Origin: Lachnospiraceae bacterium
GTDB taxonomy: Bacteria; Bacillota; Clostridia; Lachnospirales; Lachnospiraceae
Length of the DNA: 64,000 bases
NCBI GenBank assembly: GCA_024699325.1
Contig: JAILPS010000037.1
Coordinates: 93,075-157,074 of the forward strand
Reading direction: 5' to 3'
In this document: piece after piece, positions 50,254 through 61,870 of the stretch
Layout: every line of letters starts with the position of its first letter
How positions within the stretch are numbered: position 1 is the stretch's first letter
Program-made: the position numbers and the translations under genes
The notes under the pieces: generated by a model
Database searches by the model: none
The model's input: the letters and a program-made list of their open reading frames with translations, nothing else
What the model was told of the DNA's origin: nothing

Positions 50254-51603
50254 TTATCCAACGTTAATATTGGATTCAGGAAGCTTGTATTTTAAGACTT
50301 CCTTAGAGCTCATGGCTGCATATATGAGAGTCAGTCCGCCCATTCTGCCCCAGAACATGATAATCATAATTACAATCTTAGACAGAGTTCCAAGGCTTGT
50401 TGTGATGCCTGCCGTGACTCCGACGGTGCCCATGGCAGATGCGGCCTCAAACAGGCAGTCGCCCATATCTAAGCCGTCCGCACAGTTAATTATAACCGCT
50501 CCGCACAGGAAAATAAATATGTACATTGCAAATATTGCAAATGCATTCTTGACAGTCGCAGAAGGAATTCTTCTGCCAAATGCTGTGGTGTACTCTCTTC
50601 TTCTGAAAACTGCGATCATGGACAGAATTAAAACTGCGATGGTCGTGGTCTTCATACCTCCGGCAGTGGAGCCTGTTGAACCACCGATGAGCATTAACAC
50701 GATCATGATGGTTTTAGATGAGCCTGAGAGGCTTCCCATATCGATGGTGTTAAATCCAGCCGTTCTTGCTGTAACTGAGGTAAACAGAGACGCCAGGACC
50801 TTCTGCGTTCCACTAAGCGAACTCCAATTAGATGACGTGAATTCGTGGAAGTAGAAAAATACAGCGGGAAGCACGAGAAGTATCAGAGTTGTCACAAGAA
50901 TGACCTTACTCTGCATTCTGTATTTCTTAAGGTGAATGCCGTGCTCTCTTACATCCTTCCATGTGAGGAAGCCGATACCTCCAACGATGATGAGGGACAT
51001 AATCACCACATTAAAATATATATCCGAACTGTAGCCTGTAAGGGAAGAAAACTCTCCGTTGACGCCCATAAGGTCAAATCCCGCATTACAAAACGCGCTT
51101 ATAGAGTGAAATATTGCATAGTATATGCCCTTCACAGCACCAAAATCTCTGATCATCACAGGCATTAATAGCAGCGCGCCAATACCCTCCAGGATGAATA
51201 TATATTTGACGATGAACAAGGTGTACTTAAGAACTCCGCCCATCTGGGGTGCTGCAACAGACTCCTGCATGGTGTTTCGCTGTGCAAGCCCTAACTTCTT
51301 GCCTGTAAGCATGGCAAGGCTTGTGGCGACAGTCACAACTCCCATGCCGCCCATCTGTATAAGTATTAACAGAATAATCTGTCCAAATACTGACCAGTGG
51401 GTTGCCGTGTCATACACCACAAGGCCTGTAACGCAGGTGGATGACGTCGCCGTAAACAAACAGTTTATAAACGGCGTCCACGTATGATCAGCACTAGAAA
51501 CAGGGAGCATCAGAAGGATACTCCCCAATAAGATTACGCCGGCAAATCCGGCAATGATTGTCTGAAACGGTGATAACCTGGGAAAACTAATTTTACTGTC
51601 CAC
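50254..51603 (-). CDS. ktrB: Potassium uptake channel subunit (KtrB/TrkH)
   Basis: A 449-residue membrane protein of the superfamily of K+ transporters with four M1-P-M2 repeats. First pore loop FTATSSTCVTGLVVYDT, later SAFCNAGFDLMG, TARTAGFNT and AASAMGTVGVT, each with a central Gly. The length of about 450 fits KtrB better than TrkH. The start is GTG 51603, with TGGAGGT about 8 bases upstream. Works with the KtrA subunit downstream. Confidence 0.94.
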   Translation of the reverse strand: MDSKISFPRLSPFQTIIAGFAGVILLGSILLMLPVSSADHTWTPFINCLFTATSSTCVTGLVVYDTATHWSVFGQIILLILIQMGGMGVVTVATSLAMLTGKKLGLAQRNTMQESVAAPQMGGVLKYTLFIVKYIFILEGIGALLLMPVMIRDFGAVKGIYYAIFHSISAFCNAGFDLMGVNGEFSSLTGYSSDIYFNVVIMSLIIVGGIGFLTWKDVREHGIHLKKYRMQSKVILVTTLILLVLPAVFFYFHEFTSSNWSSLSGTQKVLASLFTSVTARTAGFNTIDMGSLSGSSKTIMIVLMLIGGSTGSTAGGMKTTTIAVLILSMIAVFRRREYTTAFGRRIPSATVKNAFAIFAMYIFIFLCGAVIINCADGLDMGDCLFEAASAMGTVGVTAGITTSLGTLSKIVIMIIMFWGRMGGLTLIYAAMSSKEVLKYKLPESNINVG

Positions 51604-51631
51604 ACAGATTAACCTCCATTGTTAATTATAG

Positions 51632-54589
51632 TTACTCTGTTCTAAGAGCCTCAACAGGATCCTTCTTAGCGGCAATGCTTGAAGGCACAAGACCTGCTAT
51701 GAAAGTGAGCAGCATGCTGATGATTACAAGCACCACCGCACCCTTCATAGGTAGTTTAGCAATATTATCGATTTCTGTCAAATTAAGAATGATCATATTT
51801 ATCGGAATATTTAACAAAAGTGTTATGATTATTCCCATTGAGCCTGAAACGAAACCGATAGTGATGGCCTCAGCATTGAAAACATGGGAGATATCCTTCT
51901 TTGAAGCTCCGATTGCGCGGAGAATACCAATCTCCTTTGTTCTCTCGAGAACTGAAATATATGTGATGATTCCTATCATGATTGAAGAAACCACAAGTGA
52001 TATCGCAACAAATGCTATGAGCACATATGAAATTGTGTTGATGATGGTGCTTACAGATGACATCATAAGGCCGACATAGTCCGTGTAGCTTATAACATTT
52101 TCTGTTTTTCCCTCACTCTCCATTCTGTTGTTGTATTCCTCTATAAGGTCTGCAATCTTATCCTTGGCCTCGAAGGTCTGGGCATAGATTGATATTGAGG
52201 ACGGGCTGTTTAGGTCAAGCACGCCAAGCTTATAGAGGTTCTCATCATATGTGGATGAAGACACCATATCCGGCATGTATTTGTCGTAGAGCTTAGCTAA
52301 CTGTGTAGCGTCATAACCTGCAATCAATTCATCAAAATAAGCTGCTGCCTCAGCGCTTGACAAATCTCCGCTTGCGGCCTGTGCCATCTGCTCATACTCC
52401 TGGCTTGCAAGTCCGAGGATCACCTGGTTATAGGCCTCCTCCATCTGCTCAGGAGTCATCATGGCTGTGTACTGGGCGAGAACTTCGTCTGTGATCTCCA
52501 TGCTCATGCCCTGCTCAGCCATCGCCTGTGCGATAAGCTGCTTCATAAGCTCCTTCTTTGCCTCGTCTGTGGAATACATTTCCTGATACTTTGCTATTAG
52601 AGCCTGAAGATCCTCGTCTGAAGGGCTGCTGGCAATCTTGGTGTAGAGCTGTGCCTTGCTAAGGTTATCCAATGTGTCAAAATAGCCTGTGATAAGCTTT
52701 GCCTTCTCGTCGTCGCTTAGATTATCATAGCTTCCGTCGTCGAATTTGAGACCGTTTAGAACATCTAAGGTCTCGTCTGATTTCTGAGCCTTAACTATCT
52801 CGCTGGCATTGACCTGGTTGACAATATATCTTGTGAGCGCTGCTGTGTAGCCGATGCCGCCACCGCCTGATGATGATGCAATCTGGGCATCCTCATTGGG
52901 CTTGACAATACCAACTATCTTAAGCTCAACGCCGTCACCGATAATCTGTTTTACATAATCCTCGTCATCGGACTTGTTCACATAGTAGCCAAGCTCCTCG
53001 TCGTAGACATAGTAGTCAGTTGGCAGAACAAGCTTAAATCTCAAGTTTAATATCTCTTCATAGGAAAAACTTAGGGATTCTGTGTAAATCTCCTCGCCCT
53101 TCATAAGGGAGGCCATCACATCTGCAAGCTGTGACTTGTCCTTAAGTCCAAGAGAATACAGCACTATATCGCTGACCTCGTTGTTTTCGTCCACGATGAG
53201 CACGACCTCGCTCATGTCCTTCGGCCAGTTACCTGTGACAAGCTTATACTGTGTATTTAGCATGTCATCATTTTCGATGAGCTCTCTCCAGGCGTTGTAA
53301 CTGTAGTTTGAGCCATACATGGAAGCCATGCTTGAACTGCCTGAACCGTAGCCTGCATAGCTCATCATCTGGTCCATAACAGTGTTTGGATTGACCTGGT
53401 TGATATCCTTAGAGGTGTCTGCAACGTAAATGTTTGGCGTCACATCATAGGAGTATTTGATGGTGCTCGCAAGAGCGGCAATCTCGTTGCCCTCAGTCTC
53501 AAGAGCCTCCTTAAATGCTGCGAGGTTGTTGGTCTCAATCTCGCTAAGCATAGTGTTGACCATCTTGCCCATGAGGTCGTTAGAATAAATCTTGCCCTCT
53601 TCTCTTACCTTCTCCTCGTCCTCAAGCCCCATAAGAGACTGCATAAGGGATGTGGTGTCCATGGTCTGGGCCTGTATCTGTATAGGATATGACGCGAGGG
53701 TATTCTCCTGCACAGTGTCTATATACTCCTGAATACCGTTTGACAGGGAAAGAATTAGCGCGATACCGATGATGCCAATAGAGCCCGCAAATGCTGTGAG
53801 AATAGTTCTGCCCTTCTTGGTCATGAGGTTGTTAAAGCTAAGCGAAAGCGCTGTGAGGTAGGACATGCTGGTCTTGCCTGTCTTAGCTGTGGATTTTTCA
53901 TCCTCTAGAGCATCATATGGATTGGAATCGTCGGTGATTTTGCCGTCTGATAATCTTATAATTCTGCTTGAATATGTGTTTGCCAGTTCCGGGTTATGCG
54001 TAACCATGATTACAAGCTTATCCTTGGCAACCTCTGCCAAGATGTCCATAATCTGAACACTTGTGGCCGTGTCAAGCGCACCTGTGGGCTCATCTGCAAG
54101 CAGTATGTCGGGGTCATTCACAAGCGCTCTGGCGATTGCCACACGCTGCATCTGTCCGCCTGACATCTGGCTTGGGCGCTTTTTAAGCTGGTCGCCAAGA
54201 CCGACCTTCTCAAGAGCCGCGATTGCCCTGCTTCTTCTCTCGGACTTGGACACGCCTGATAAAGTCAGGGCCAGCTCAACATTTGAGAGCACTGACTGAT
54301 GAGGTATCAGGTTATAACTCTGGAATACGAAGCCGATGGAATGGTTTCTGTATGAATCCCAGTCTTTATCTTTGAATGTTTTGGTGGATTTGCCGTTGAT
54401 TATAAGGTCACCAGAGGTGTAGTGATCAAGACCGCCGATTATGTTTAAAAGTGTGGTCTTACCGCAGCCGGAATGGCCAAGAATAGAAACAAATTCATTC
54501 TCCCTGAATTTGATGCTTACGTCTCTAAGAGCGTGAACCTCTTCCCCTGCAACAGGATAGTTTTTGACGATATTTTTAAGTTCTAGCAT
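51632..54589 (-). CDS. MacB-like ABC protein: ATPase-permease fusion with large extracellular domain
   Basis: A single 985-residue chain. ATPase at residues 1-225 (Walker [10 protein letters not shown], signature [15 protein letters not shown], Walker [12 protein letters not shown]), a first membrane helix near 255-280, an extracytoplasmic domain of nearly 550 residues, and an FtsX-type end with three helices ([37 protein letters not shown]). It belongs to the MacB/LolD-type mechanotransmission class. No outer partner is expected in a Gram-positive; substrate unknown. ATG 54589 follows TAGGGAGAT. Confidence 0.9.
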   Translation of the reverse strand: MLELKNIVKNYPVAGEEVHALRDVSIKFRENEFVSILGHSGCGKTTLLNIIGGLDHYTSGDLIINGKSTKTFKDKDWDSYRNHSIGFVFQSYNLIPHQSVLSNVELALTLSGVSKSERRSRAIAALEKVGLGDQLKKRPSQMSGGQMQRVAIARALVNDPDILLADEPTGALDTATSVQIMDILAEVAKDKLVIMVTHNPELANTYSSRIIRLSDGKITDDSNPYDALEDEKSTAKTGKTSMSYLTALSLSFNNLMTKKGRTILTAFAGSIGIIGIALILSLSNGIQEYIDTVQENTLASYPIQIQAQTMDTTSLMQSLMGLEDEEKVREEGKIYSNDLMGKMVNTMLSEIETNNLAAFKEALETEGNEIAALASTIKYSYDVTPNIYVADTSKDINQVNPNTVMDQMMSYAGYGSGSSSMASMYGSNYSYNAWRELIENDDMLNTQYKLVTGNWPKDMSEVVLIVDENNEVSDIVLYSLGLKDKSQLADVMASLMKGEEIYTESLSFSYEEILNLRFKLVLPTDYYVYDEELGYYVNKSDDEDYVKQIIGDGVELKIVGIVKPNEDAQIASSSGGGGIGYTAALTRYIVNQVNASEIVKAQKSDETLDVLNGLKFDDGSYDNLSDDEKAKLITGYFDTLDNLSKAQLYTKIASSPSDEDLQALIAKYQEMYSTDEAKKELMKQLIAQAMAEQGMSMEITDEVLAQYTAMMTPEQMEEAYNQVILGLASQEYEQMAQAASGDLSSAEAAAYFDELIAGYDATQLAKLYDKYMPDMVSSSTYDENLYKLGVLDLNSPSSISIYAQTFEAKDKIADLIEEYNNRMESEGKTENVISYTDYVGLMMSSVSTIINTISYVLIAFVAISLVVSSIMIGIITYISVLERTKEIGILRAIGASKKDISHVFNAEAITIGFVSGSMGIIITLLLNIPINMIILNLTEIDNIAKLPMKGAVVLVIISMLLTFIAGLVPSSIAAKKDPVEALRTE

Positions 54590-54624
54590 AATTATCTCCC
54601 TAGCAATCATTTTTTGCAAACGTT

Positions 54625-54653
54625 AGTATAAAAATTTAGTGCATTAAAGTCAA
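54625..54653 (-). promoter_or_regulatory. Promoter of the MacB-like gene
   Basis: Minus strand TTGACT (54653-54648), 17-base spacer, TATACT (54630-54625), 36 bases before the start codon. Confidence 0.7.
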
Positions 54654-54674
54654 TTAAAAATACATTAACTTTTC

Positions 54675-54704
54675 AAAAAAGAAAGCGCCAGTTACGGCGC
54701 TTTC
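54675..54704 (-). terminator. Terminator after the P-type ATPase
   Basis: Perfect 9-bp stem GAAAGCGCC / GGCGCTTTC on the minus strand (54704-54696, 54689-54681), then six T. Confidence 0.88.
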
Positions 54705-54711
54705 AGATTAA

Positions 54712-56610
<1,899 letters not shown>

Positions 56611-56622
56611 ACATTACCTCAT

Positions 56623-56648
56623 AAAAATGGAGACCTTAAGGCCTCCAT
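56623..56648 (-). terminator. Hairpin with T-run between HMA and ATPase genes
   Basis: Minus strand ATGGAGGCC (56648-56640) and GGTCTCCAT (56635-56627) with a 4-base loop, then TTTTA. The ATPase has no visible promoter of its own after it, so this is probably a leaky terminator that lowers ATPase relative to HMA protein. Confidence 0.7.
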
Positions 56649-56652
56649 AATT

Positions 56653-56871
56653 TTACAGAAAAATCTCGCAGTCATCCTCGACCTTCTTGCAGTTGTTAAG
56701 CACATCCTTCATAACTGCCTTGGGATCCACGCCGTCCTCAAACTCCACGTTCATCTTGAGCGCCATAAAATTAACCACAGCGTCCTTGACGCCTGCAGTG
56801 TTTTTAGCGGCCTGCTCCATCTTGTTAGCACAGTTTGCACAATCCACATCAATCTTATAACTCTTCTTCAT
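56653..56871 (-). CDS. Stand-alone HMA metal-binding protein
   Basis: A 72-residue ferredoxin-like HMA domain with metal-binding C11-x2-C14 in DCANCANKM, and an acidic C-terminus (KKVEDDCEIFL) with one more Cys. It equals the N-terminal domain of CadA/ZntA cut off as an independent protein, and may deliver metal to the pump or buffer it. The position between repressor and pump supports that. Confidence 0.9.
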   Translation of the reverse strand: MKKSYKIDVDCANCANKMEQAAKNTAGVKDAVVNFMALKMNVEFEDGVDPKAVMKDVLNNCKKVEDDCEIFL

Positions 56872-56893
56872 AATACAAAGACTCCTTGAAATA

Positions 56894-57214
56894 TTATTTT
56901 TCTTCCTCGATATGTTCCATTCCGAGACTGATTATTGAACGAACATGATCATCGTCTAAGGAGTAATACATGCTCTTGCCGTCTCTTCTAAACTTGACCA
57001 GCTTCGCATCCTTAAGAATTCTTAGCTGGTGGCTCACTGAGGACTGGCTTAGATTTAACAGTTCGGAAATCTCCTGGACGCACAGCTCTGCCTCAAACAG
57101 AGAATACAGTATTTTGATTCTGGTAGAGTCACCAAAGACCTTAAAACATTCAGCCAGATCATAGAGTATTTCGTCGTCAGGAGTCTGCGACTTTAATAAG
57201 TTTAAATCATTCAT
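56894..57214 (-). CDS. ArsR/SmtB-family zinc-type repressor
   Basis: A 106-residue winged-helix repressor. Recognition helix region NLSQSSVSHQLRILKDAKLV. The C-terminal alpha-5 helix carries D88, H90, H101 and E104, a DxHx10HxxE pattern identical in spacing and residue type to the zinc site of cyanobacterial SmtB. Hence a Zn(II)-type sensor is likely. ATG 57214 follows GGGGTGA; an in-frame start at 57238 lies over the operator. First gene of the operon repressor-HMA-ATPase. Confidence 0.93.
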   Translation of the reverse strand: MNDLNLLKSQTPDDEILYDLAECFKVFGDSTRIKILYSLFEAELCVQEISELLNLSQSSVSHQLRILKDAKLVKFRRDGKSMYYSLDDDHVRSIISLGMEHIEEEK

Positions 57215-57231
57215 GTAATCACCCCGTCGTT

Positions 57232-57256
57232 TCAACATATGTTCATCTGTTCATAT
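57232..57256. promoter_or_regulatory. Candidate operator for the ArsR/SmtB repressor
   Basis: TCAACATATGTTCA (57232-57245) is one base from the perfect palindrome TGAACATATGTTCA typical of SmtB/CzrA-type operators. A second TGTTCAT copy (57248-57254) overlaps a larger CATATG...CATATG frame. It lies just downstream of the -10, between promoter and start codon. Confidence 0.65.
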
Positions 57257-57260
57257 GTGC

Positions 57261-57289
57261 AATATATCACATATCTATTCCATTGTCAA
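57261..57289 (-). promoter_or_regulatory. Promoter of the zinc efflux operon
   Basis: Minus strand TTGACA (57289-57284), 17-base spacer, TATATT (57266-57261). Confidence 0.75.
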
Positions 57290-57290
57290 C

Positions 57291-57316
57291 AAAAAAGAGA
57301 CCCCTAAGGGTCTCTT
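57291..57316 (-). terminator. Terminator after the lipoprotein gene
   Basis: GAGACCC (57314-57308 minus-strand order) and GGGTCTC (57303-57297) around a 4-base loop, followed by six T on the minus strand; T-runs on both sides. Confidence 0.85.
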
Positions 57317-57323
57317 TTTAAAA

Positions 57324-58991
57324 TCACAGTTTTTCATACATGGTGTTGATCATGTTGTAGAAGTTGCCGTGGGTGTAATTATACATGAACTCTGAGTAAG
57401 TATACCACACTGCAGGCAATTCCTTAGACAGTTTAATGCCCTCTCTCACAGAATTTGTAAATGTCAGAGAGTCGCTTATAAAATCGTAGCTGCCGGTAGG
57501 CATCATCTCGTCTTGGTAATAATAATAATTGTTGTATTCCCACTTGATGCTAATCAGCTCGTATGACAGATCATAGTCTGAGATATTGCCTGTGATCTCG
57601 CCTGATGCAAAGATGTTCACAGGAGTATCTCCTCTAAGATCATAGCCATATACATAGATTGTGCCATTTAACAGACCGCTCTGGTCATCCACAATATCCA
57701 AAGTGTAGAACGCACAGTACTTATCATTAAAATCAAGTCCGTAATATGTTCCTGTCACATCGTATGTGATGGTTGGCATATCGCTCCATTTCTCCAGGGT
57801 GAAGACATCTCCTTCAAGCCTGTATTTAGCATAGCCCTCAACAACAAATGATGCATTTGCAAATACCGCATCGTACTTAAAGTAAACAGTCTGGTACTCT
57901 CCAAGCTCTGTAATCTTGCGGCTTGTAACCTCAACATTAGCGATATTATCCGTTGTTATAGCGTAGTATGTATTGTTATAATTAAACTTCTTTTCGTTGA
58001 TAATGGTCGCTATCAGGACATCCTCGCCTATAAGCCATTCGTCCTTGAGCATGCCGGTCTCACATGCAGATGCGTCAATGTTTCCGCCGCTGTTATAGAG
58101 ATACCATCCGGAGCTAAACCTAAACTGGAGAGTCGCGGTTCCGGATATGTACATGTACTCTCCCTCACCTCTGAAGCTAACTACAATATCCTGGGAGGAA
58201 TTCTCGGAATCAAGCTCTCCCATCTCGATAATCTCGTAGGTCACGCGCTTAAGCTCAGCCAGCCTCCATGTGCTGTCCTCCTCATCGCGGTGAATTACTA
58301 AGCTGTTCACAGCCGCTGCAATATCATCGCTTGTGGGGCCCTTCTGCACATACACGTCGGTCATATCTATATCTGAGGCGTGCAGCGTCCAGAAACCATT
58401 CTCGTCAAGAAGATATTCTGCCTTAACGCTAAGCACCTCGTGGACATTGTCCGCATCCAGGATTAGTCTCGCAGTTATCCTGTCGTAGCCAACGTGGGGA
58501 TTAACCTCACAGTTTAACAACTCCTTCTCCAGGATTCTTCTGCTCTCAATCGTGTGGTTTGAATAGGTTGACAGATAGTATTCGCCCTCTAAGTCACTGA
58601 CAAGTCTGTCTATATCAATCTGATAGGCAACTATCGTCGTCCATGTATTCTCGTCATATGCAGTTACAGTGTCAAGCTTCCAGCCAAATGCCATGTTGTA
58701 TGTGTACTTCATGGTGTAGGCCTGCGAATACTGTATATCTCCGACCGTATAAACTATGGAAATATTTCTCGTGAGCGCCTTCTCATCTACCTCGTCAAGC
58801 TCAGCACCGCTAACAAGCACCACTGTGCCCGTGGTTTTGCCGTCCAAATACTCTACTAAATCCACCAGTATCTCGCTGGTAGTCCTTCCTGGAATTCCAA
58901 ATGAGCTGCAAGAGCATAAAGATAGCGCTGATATTAATATTAGCGTGATTATTATCAGCTGTTTAAGATTTATCCTTACGTTCTTCATCAC
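57324..58991 (-). CDS. Hypothetical lipoprotein, 555 aa
   Basis: Signal peptide with a basic start and a lipobox ending LCSC, then a long secreted part with many aromatic strands. Two to three similar beta-rich segments seem to occur (for example LDADNVHEVLSVKAEYLLDENGFWTLHASDIDMTD, given here only by position about residues 175-215, and RFSSGWYLYNSGGNIDAS near 280). These may be NTF2-like or Cystatin-like repeats, unproved. I do not recognise a family. The gene is single, with its own terminator, and 20 bases separate it from ridA upstream. Confidence 0.72.
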   Translation of the reverse strand: MMKNVRINLKQLIIITLILISALSLCSCSSFGIPGRTTSEILVDLVEYLDGKTTGTVVLVSGAELDEVDEKALTRNISIVYTVGDIQYSQAYTMKYTYNMAFGWKLDTVTAYDENTWTTIVAYQIDIDRLVSDLEGEYYLSTYSNHTIESRRILEKELLNCEVNPHVGYDRITARLILDADNVHEVLSVKAEYLLDENGFWTLHASDIDMTDVYVQKGPTSDDIAAAVNSLVIHRDEEDSTWRLAELKRVTYEIIEMGELDSENSSQDIVVSFRGEGEYMYISGTATLQFRFSSGWYLYNSGGNIDASACETGMLKDEWLIGEDVLIATIINEKKFNYNNTYYAITTDNIANVEVTSRKITELGEYQTVYFKYDAVFANASFVVEGYAKYRLEGDVFTLEKWSDMPTITYDVTGTYYGLDFNDKYCAFYTLDIVDDQSGLLNGTIYVYGYDLRGDTPVNIFASGEITGNISDYDLSYELISIKWEYNNYYYYQDEMMPTGSYDFISDSLTFTNSVREGIKLSKELPAVWYTYSEFMYNYTHGNFYNMINTMYEKL

Positions 58992-59011
58992 ATCAACTCC
59001 ATTTAAAGTAA

Positions 59012-59395
59012 TTATATTGCGGCTATCGCCTCCACCTCACACAAAACATTCTTGGGAAGTGTCTTAACTGCTACACATGAGCGGGCAGGCTTACTTGTGA
59101 AATATTTAGCGTAAACCTGATTGAACTCTGCAAAATCATCCATGTTTGCCAGGAAACATGTGGTCTTGACAACGCTTGATGCGTCTGTCCCTGCAGCCTT
59201 AAGTATCTCGATGACATTCTTACATGACTGCTCTGCCTGCTCTGCGATACCGCCCTCTATAATGGAGCCGGTTGCAGGCACAATAGGGATCTGTCCTGAT
59301 GTAAATATAAGTCTTGCTCCTGCAGGAAGAACGAAGCCCTGTGAGTAGGGTCCGATTGCTCCCGGAGCGTTGGTTGTGCTGATTATTTCTGCCAT
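59012..59395 (-). CDS. ridA: RidA/YjgF family reactive-intermediate deaminase
   Basis: A 127-residue trimeric deaminase that hydrolyses 2-aminoacrylate and related enamines from PLP enzymes. GPYSQGFVLP, TSGQIP, the arginine in KPARSCVAV and CEVEAIA are all present, so it should be active. The preceding transcription unit (pnp) ends in a strong terminator about 120 bases upstream. Confidence 0.95.
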   Translation of the reverse strand: MAEIISTTNAPGAIGPYSQGFVLPAGARLIFTSGQIPIVPATGSIIEGGIAEQAEQSCKNVIEILKAAGTDASSVVKTTCFLANMDDFAEFNQVYAKYFTSKPARSCVAVKTLPKNVLCEVEAIAAI

Positions 59396-59517
59396 AATGC
59401 ATACCTCACCTAGTCTAAAATTTAATACTTCTGTAACAATTATAAATGCTAAAATTCCTAGTTGTCAATGGTATTTATTGATATTTTTAATTAACTTTAC
59501 AGAAAAATTTATTAACG

Positions 59518-59553
59518 TAAAAAAGCAGGCGAAACTTGCGTTTCGCCCGCCTG
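59518..59553 (-). terminator. Terminator after pnp
   Basis: Minus strand GGCGAAAC (59547-59540) and GTTTCGCC (59535-59528) around a 4-base loop, flanked by CAGGCG and TGC, followed by six T. Confidence 0.85.
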
Positions 59554-59563
59554 AAAAAACTAA

Positions 59564-61708
59564 TTATTTGCAGTCCTTGATGCTGAAAGAATATCTTCCC
59601 ATCTTGTCCTTGCCAAGGCATACAACCTTGACAACATCGCCCATGGTGAGAACATCCTCAACCTTGGCAATTCTCTCGCTGCTGATCTTGGAGATGTGAA
59701 CCATACCCTCCTTGCCTGGAGCAAACTCGAGGAATGCGCCGAACTCCTTGATAGAGATTACTGTACCTGTGAGTACCTGTCCCTCATAGAAGTCTGTAAC
59801 GATGATGTTGATTGTGTCAATTGCCTTCTGGATCATATCTGCGTCTGTGCCGCAAACTGAAACCATTCCATCATCTGTGATATCGATCTTAACGCCTGTG
59901 TCAGCGATAATCTTGTTGATAACCTTACCCTGCTTACCTACTACATCGCCAATCTTAGCTGGATCAATGTTGATTGAAACAATCTTAGGAGCATACTTGT
60001 TAACTGTAGGTCTAGGCTCAGCGATTGCCTTGCTCATAACCTCGTCCATGATGAAGTTACGTGCCTCGTGAGTCTTTCTGATAGCCTCCTCAACGATGTC
60101 TCTTGTGAGACCGTGGATCTTGATATCCATCTGGATAGCTGTGATACCCTTATGTGTACCTGCAACCTTGAAATCCATATCGCCGAAGAAGTCCTCAAGA
60201 CCTTGAATATCTGTGAGAACTACATAATCGTCATCTGTGTCACCTGTGACAAGACCGCATGAGATACCTGCAACCATATCCTTGATAGGAACGCCGGCAG
60301 CCATGAGAGCCATGCATGATGAACATACAGAAGCCTGTGATGTAGAACCGTTTGATTCAAATGTCTCAGATACGGATCTGATAGCGTAAGGGAAATCCTC
60401 CTCGCTTGGAAGCACAGGGAGAAGTGCTCTCTCAGCAAGTGCACCGTGACCAATCTCACGACGTCCCGGACCTCTTGAAGGCTTGGTCTCACCTACAGAG
60501 TATGAAGGGAAGTTGTAGTGGTGCATGTAGCGCTTAGCTGTCTCGTTCTCATCAAGACCGTCAATCTTCTGGTTCTCTGAAAGTGGAGCAAGTGTTACAA
60601 CGTTACAGATCTGTGTCTGTCCACGTGTGAACATTGCAGAACCGTGTACTCTTGGAACTGTGTCAACCTCTGCTGACAGAGTTCTGATCTCTGTAAGATT
60701 ACGTCCGTCAGGTCTCTTGTGGTCCTTAAGGATCATCTTGCGAACTGTCTTCTTCTGGAACTTATATACAGCGTCAGCGAGAAGTGGAAGCCACTCTGGA
60801 TGTGTCTCTGCATATCTCTCCTCTAATCTGTCTGTGATCTCGCGGATATTAGCCTCTCTCTTCTGCTTCTCGTCTGTGAATACGGCAACCTCCATAGCCT
60901 CTGGAGTGATGAATGAAACCATGTCATCCCAGAGATCTGCAGGTGTGTCTACAGACTCATACTCATGCTTAGGCTTGCCGTTCTCGGCAACGATTGTGTC
61001 GATGAAGGCGATAACCTGCTGGTTAACCTCGTGAGCACCGTAGATAGCCTTGATCATGAGATCGTCAGGAACCTCGTTAGCGCCTGCCTCGATCATGATA
61101 ACCTTCTCACGTGTAGATGCAACTGTAAGAGCAAGATCTGAAACGTTTCTCTGAGCGCTTGTTGGGTTGTAAACGAGCTCGCCGTCAACTAATCCAACCT
61201 GAGTAGCGCTGATAGGTCCGTCAAATGGAATATCTGAGATAGATGTTGCGATAGATGCGCCAATCATAGCTGTAACCTCAGGAGCGCAAAGTGGATCAAC
61301 TGCCATAACCATGCAGTTAAGTGTTACGTCGTTTCTGTAGTCCTTAGGGAACAGAGGTCTCATAGGACGGTCGATAACACGGCTTGTAAGGATAGCATGC
61401 TCGCTGGCCTTGCCCTCTCTCTTGTTGAAACCGCCTGGAATCTTGCCAACTGCGTACATCTTCTCCTCGTACTCTACTGAGAGTGGGAAGAAGTCAACGC
61501 CGTCACGTGGCTTATCTGTAGCTGTTGCTGTACAGAGAAGTGTTGTGTCACCGTAGTGAATAAATGCTGCGCCGTTAGCCTGAGCTGATGCTCTGCCGAT
61601 GTCAACGCTAAGTGTTCTGCCTGCTAATTCCATGCTGTAAGTCTTGTAAGGCTTCTGCATAATGATTTTAGCAGTTGTAGGTACCTTTGTGTCTTCAAAG
61701 TTTGCCAT
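59564..61708 (-). CDS. pnp: Polyribonucleotide nucleotidyltransferase (PNPase)
   Basis: 3'-to-5' phosphorolytic exoribonuclease of 714 residues, part of the RNA degradation machinery. Two RNase PH domains (FFPLSVEYEEKMYAVGKIPGGF; SFPSYSVGETKPSRGPGRREIGHG region), then KH (IGDVVGKQGKVINKI) and S1 (GQVLTGTVISIKEFGAFLEF) domains. It follows rpsO as in most bacteria, with a 162-base gap holding the rpsO terminator and a long leader hairpin. Confidence 0.97.
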   Translation of the reverse strand: MANFEDTKVPTTAKIIMQKPYKTYSMELAGRTLSVDIGRASAQANGAAFIHYGDTTLLCTATATDKPRDGVDFFPLSVEYEEKMYAVGKIPGGFNKREGKASEHAILTSRVIDRPMRPLFPKDYRNDVTLNCMVMAVDPLCAPEVTAMIGASIATSISDIPFDGPISATQVGLVDGELVYNPTSAQRNVSDLALTVASTREKVIMIEAGANEVPDDLMIKAIYGAHEVNQQVIAFIDTIVAENGKPKHEYESVDTPADLWDDMVSFITPEAMEVAVFTDEKQKREANIREITDRLEERYAETHPEWLPLLADAVYKFQKKTVRKMILKDHKRPDGRNLTEIRTLSAEVDTVPRVHGSAMFTRGQTQICNVVTLAPLSENQKIDGLDENETAKRYMHHYNFPSYSVGETKPSRGPGRREIGHGALAERALLPVLPSEEDFPYAIRSVSETFESNGSTSQASVCSSCMALMAAGVPIKDMVAGISCGLVTGDTDDDYVVLTDIQGLEDFFGDMDFKVAGTHKGITAIQMDIKIHGLTRDIVEEAIRKTHEARNFIMDEVMSKAIAEPRPTVNKYAPKIVSINIDPAKIGDVVGKQGKVINKIIADTGVKIDITDDGMVSVCGTDADMIQKAIDTINIIVTDFYEGQVLTGTVISIKEFGAFLEFAPGKEGMVHISKISSERIAKVEDVLTMGDVVKVVCLGKDKMGRYSFSIKDCK

Positions 61709-61742
61709 ATCGTTTCTCCTTGTGAAATATAATAATGTTTAA

Positions 61743-61810
61743 GGAAGAACCGAAACTACTGATATGACCACAAATAATGTGAGCATATCAGTGGTCTCGG
61801 ATAATCTTCC
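61743..61810 (-). ncRNA. Long stem-loop in the pnp leader
   Basis: Minus strand: CCGAGACCACTGATATG (61800-61784) pairs with CATATCAGTAGTTTCGG (61766-61750) over 17 positions with one mismatch and one wobble. It extends outward by GGAAGA/TCTTCC (6 bp) after an internal loop and inward by CACA/TGTG. No T-run follows. It resembles the RNase III-cut hairpin of the E. coli pnp leader, used for autoregulation. Confidence 0.65.
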
Positions 61811-61814
61811 CATG

Positions 61815-61848
61815 TTAAAAAATAAGAGGTGAAGTTTCCTCCACCTCT
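61815..61848 (-). terminator. Terminator after rpsO
   Basis: Minus strand AGAGGTG (61848-61842) and CACCTCT (61831-61825), loop of 10, followed by TATTTTTT. Confidence 0.75.
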
Positions 61849-61870
61849 AATTGACATATGAGCCAGAGAA

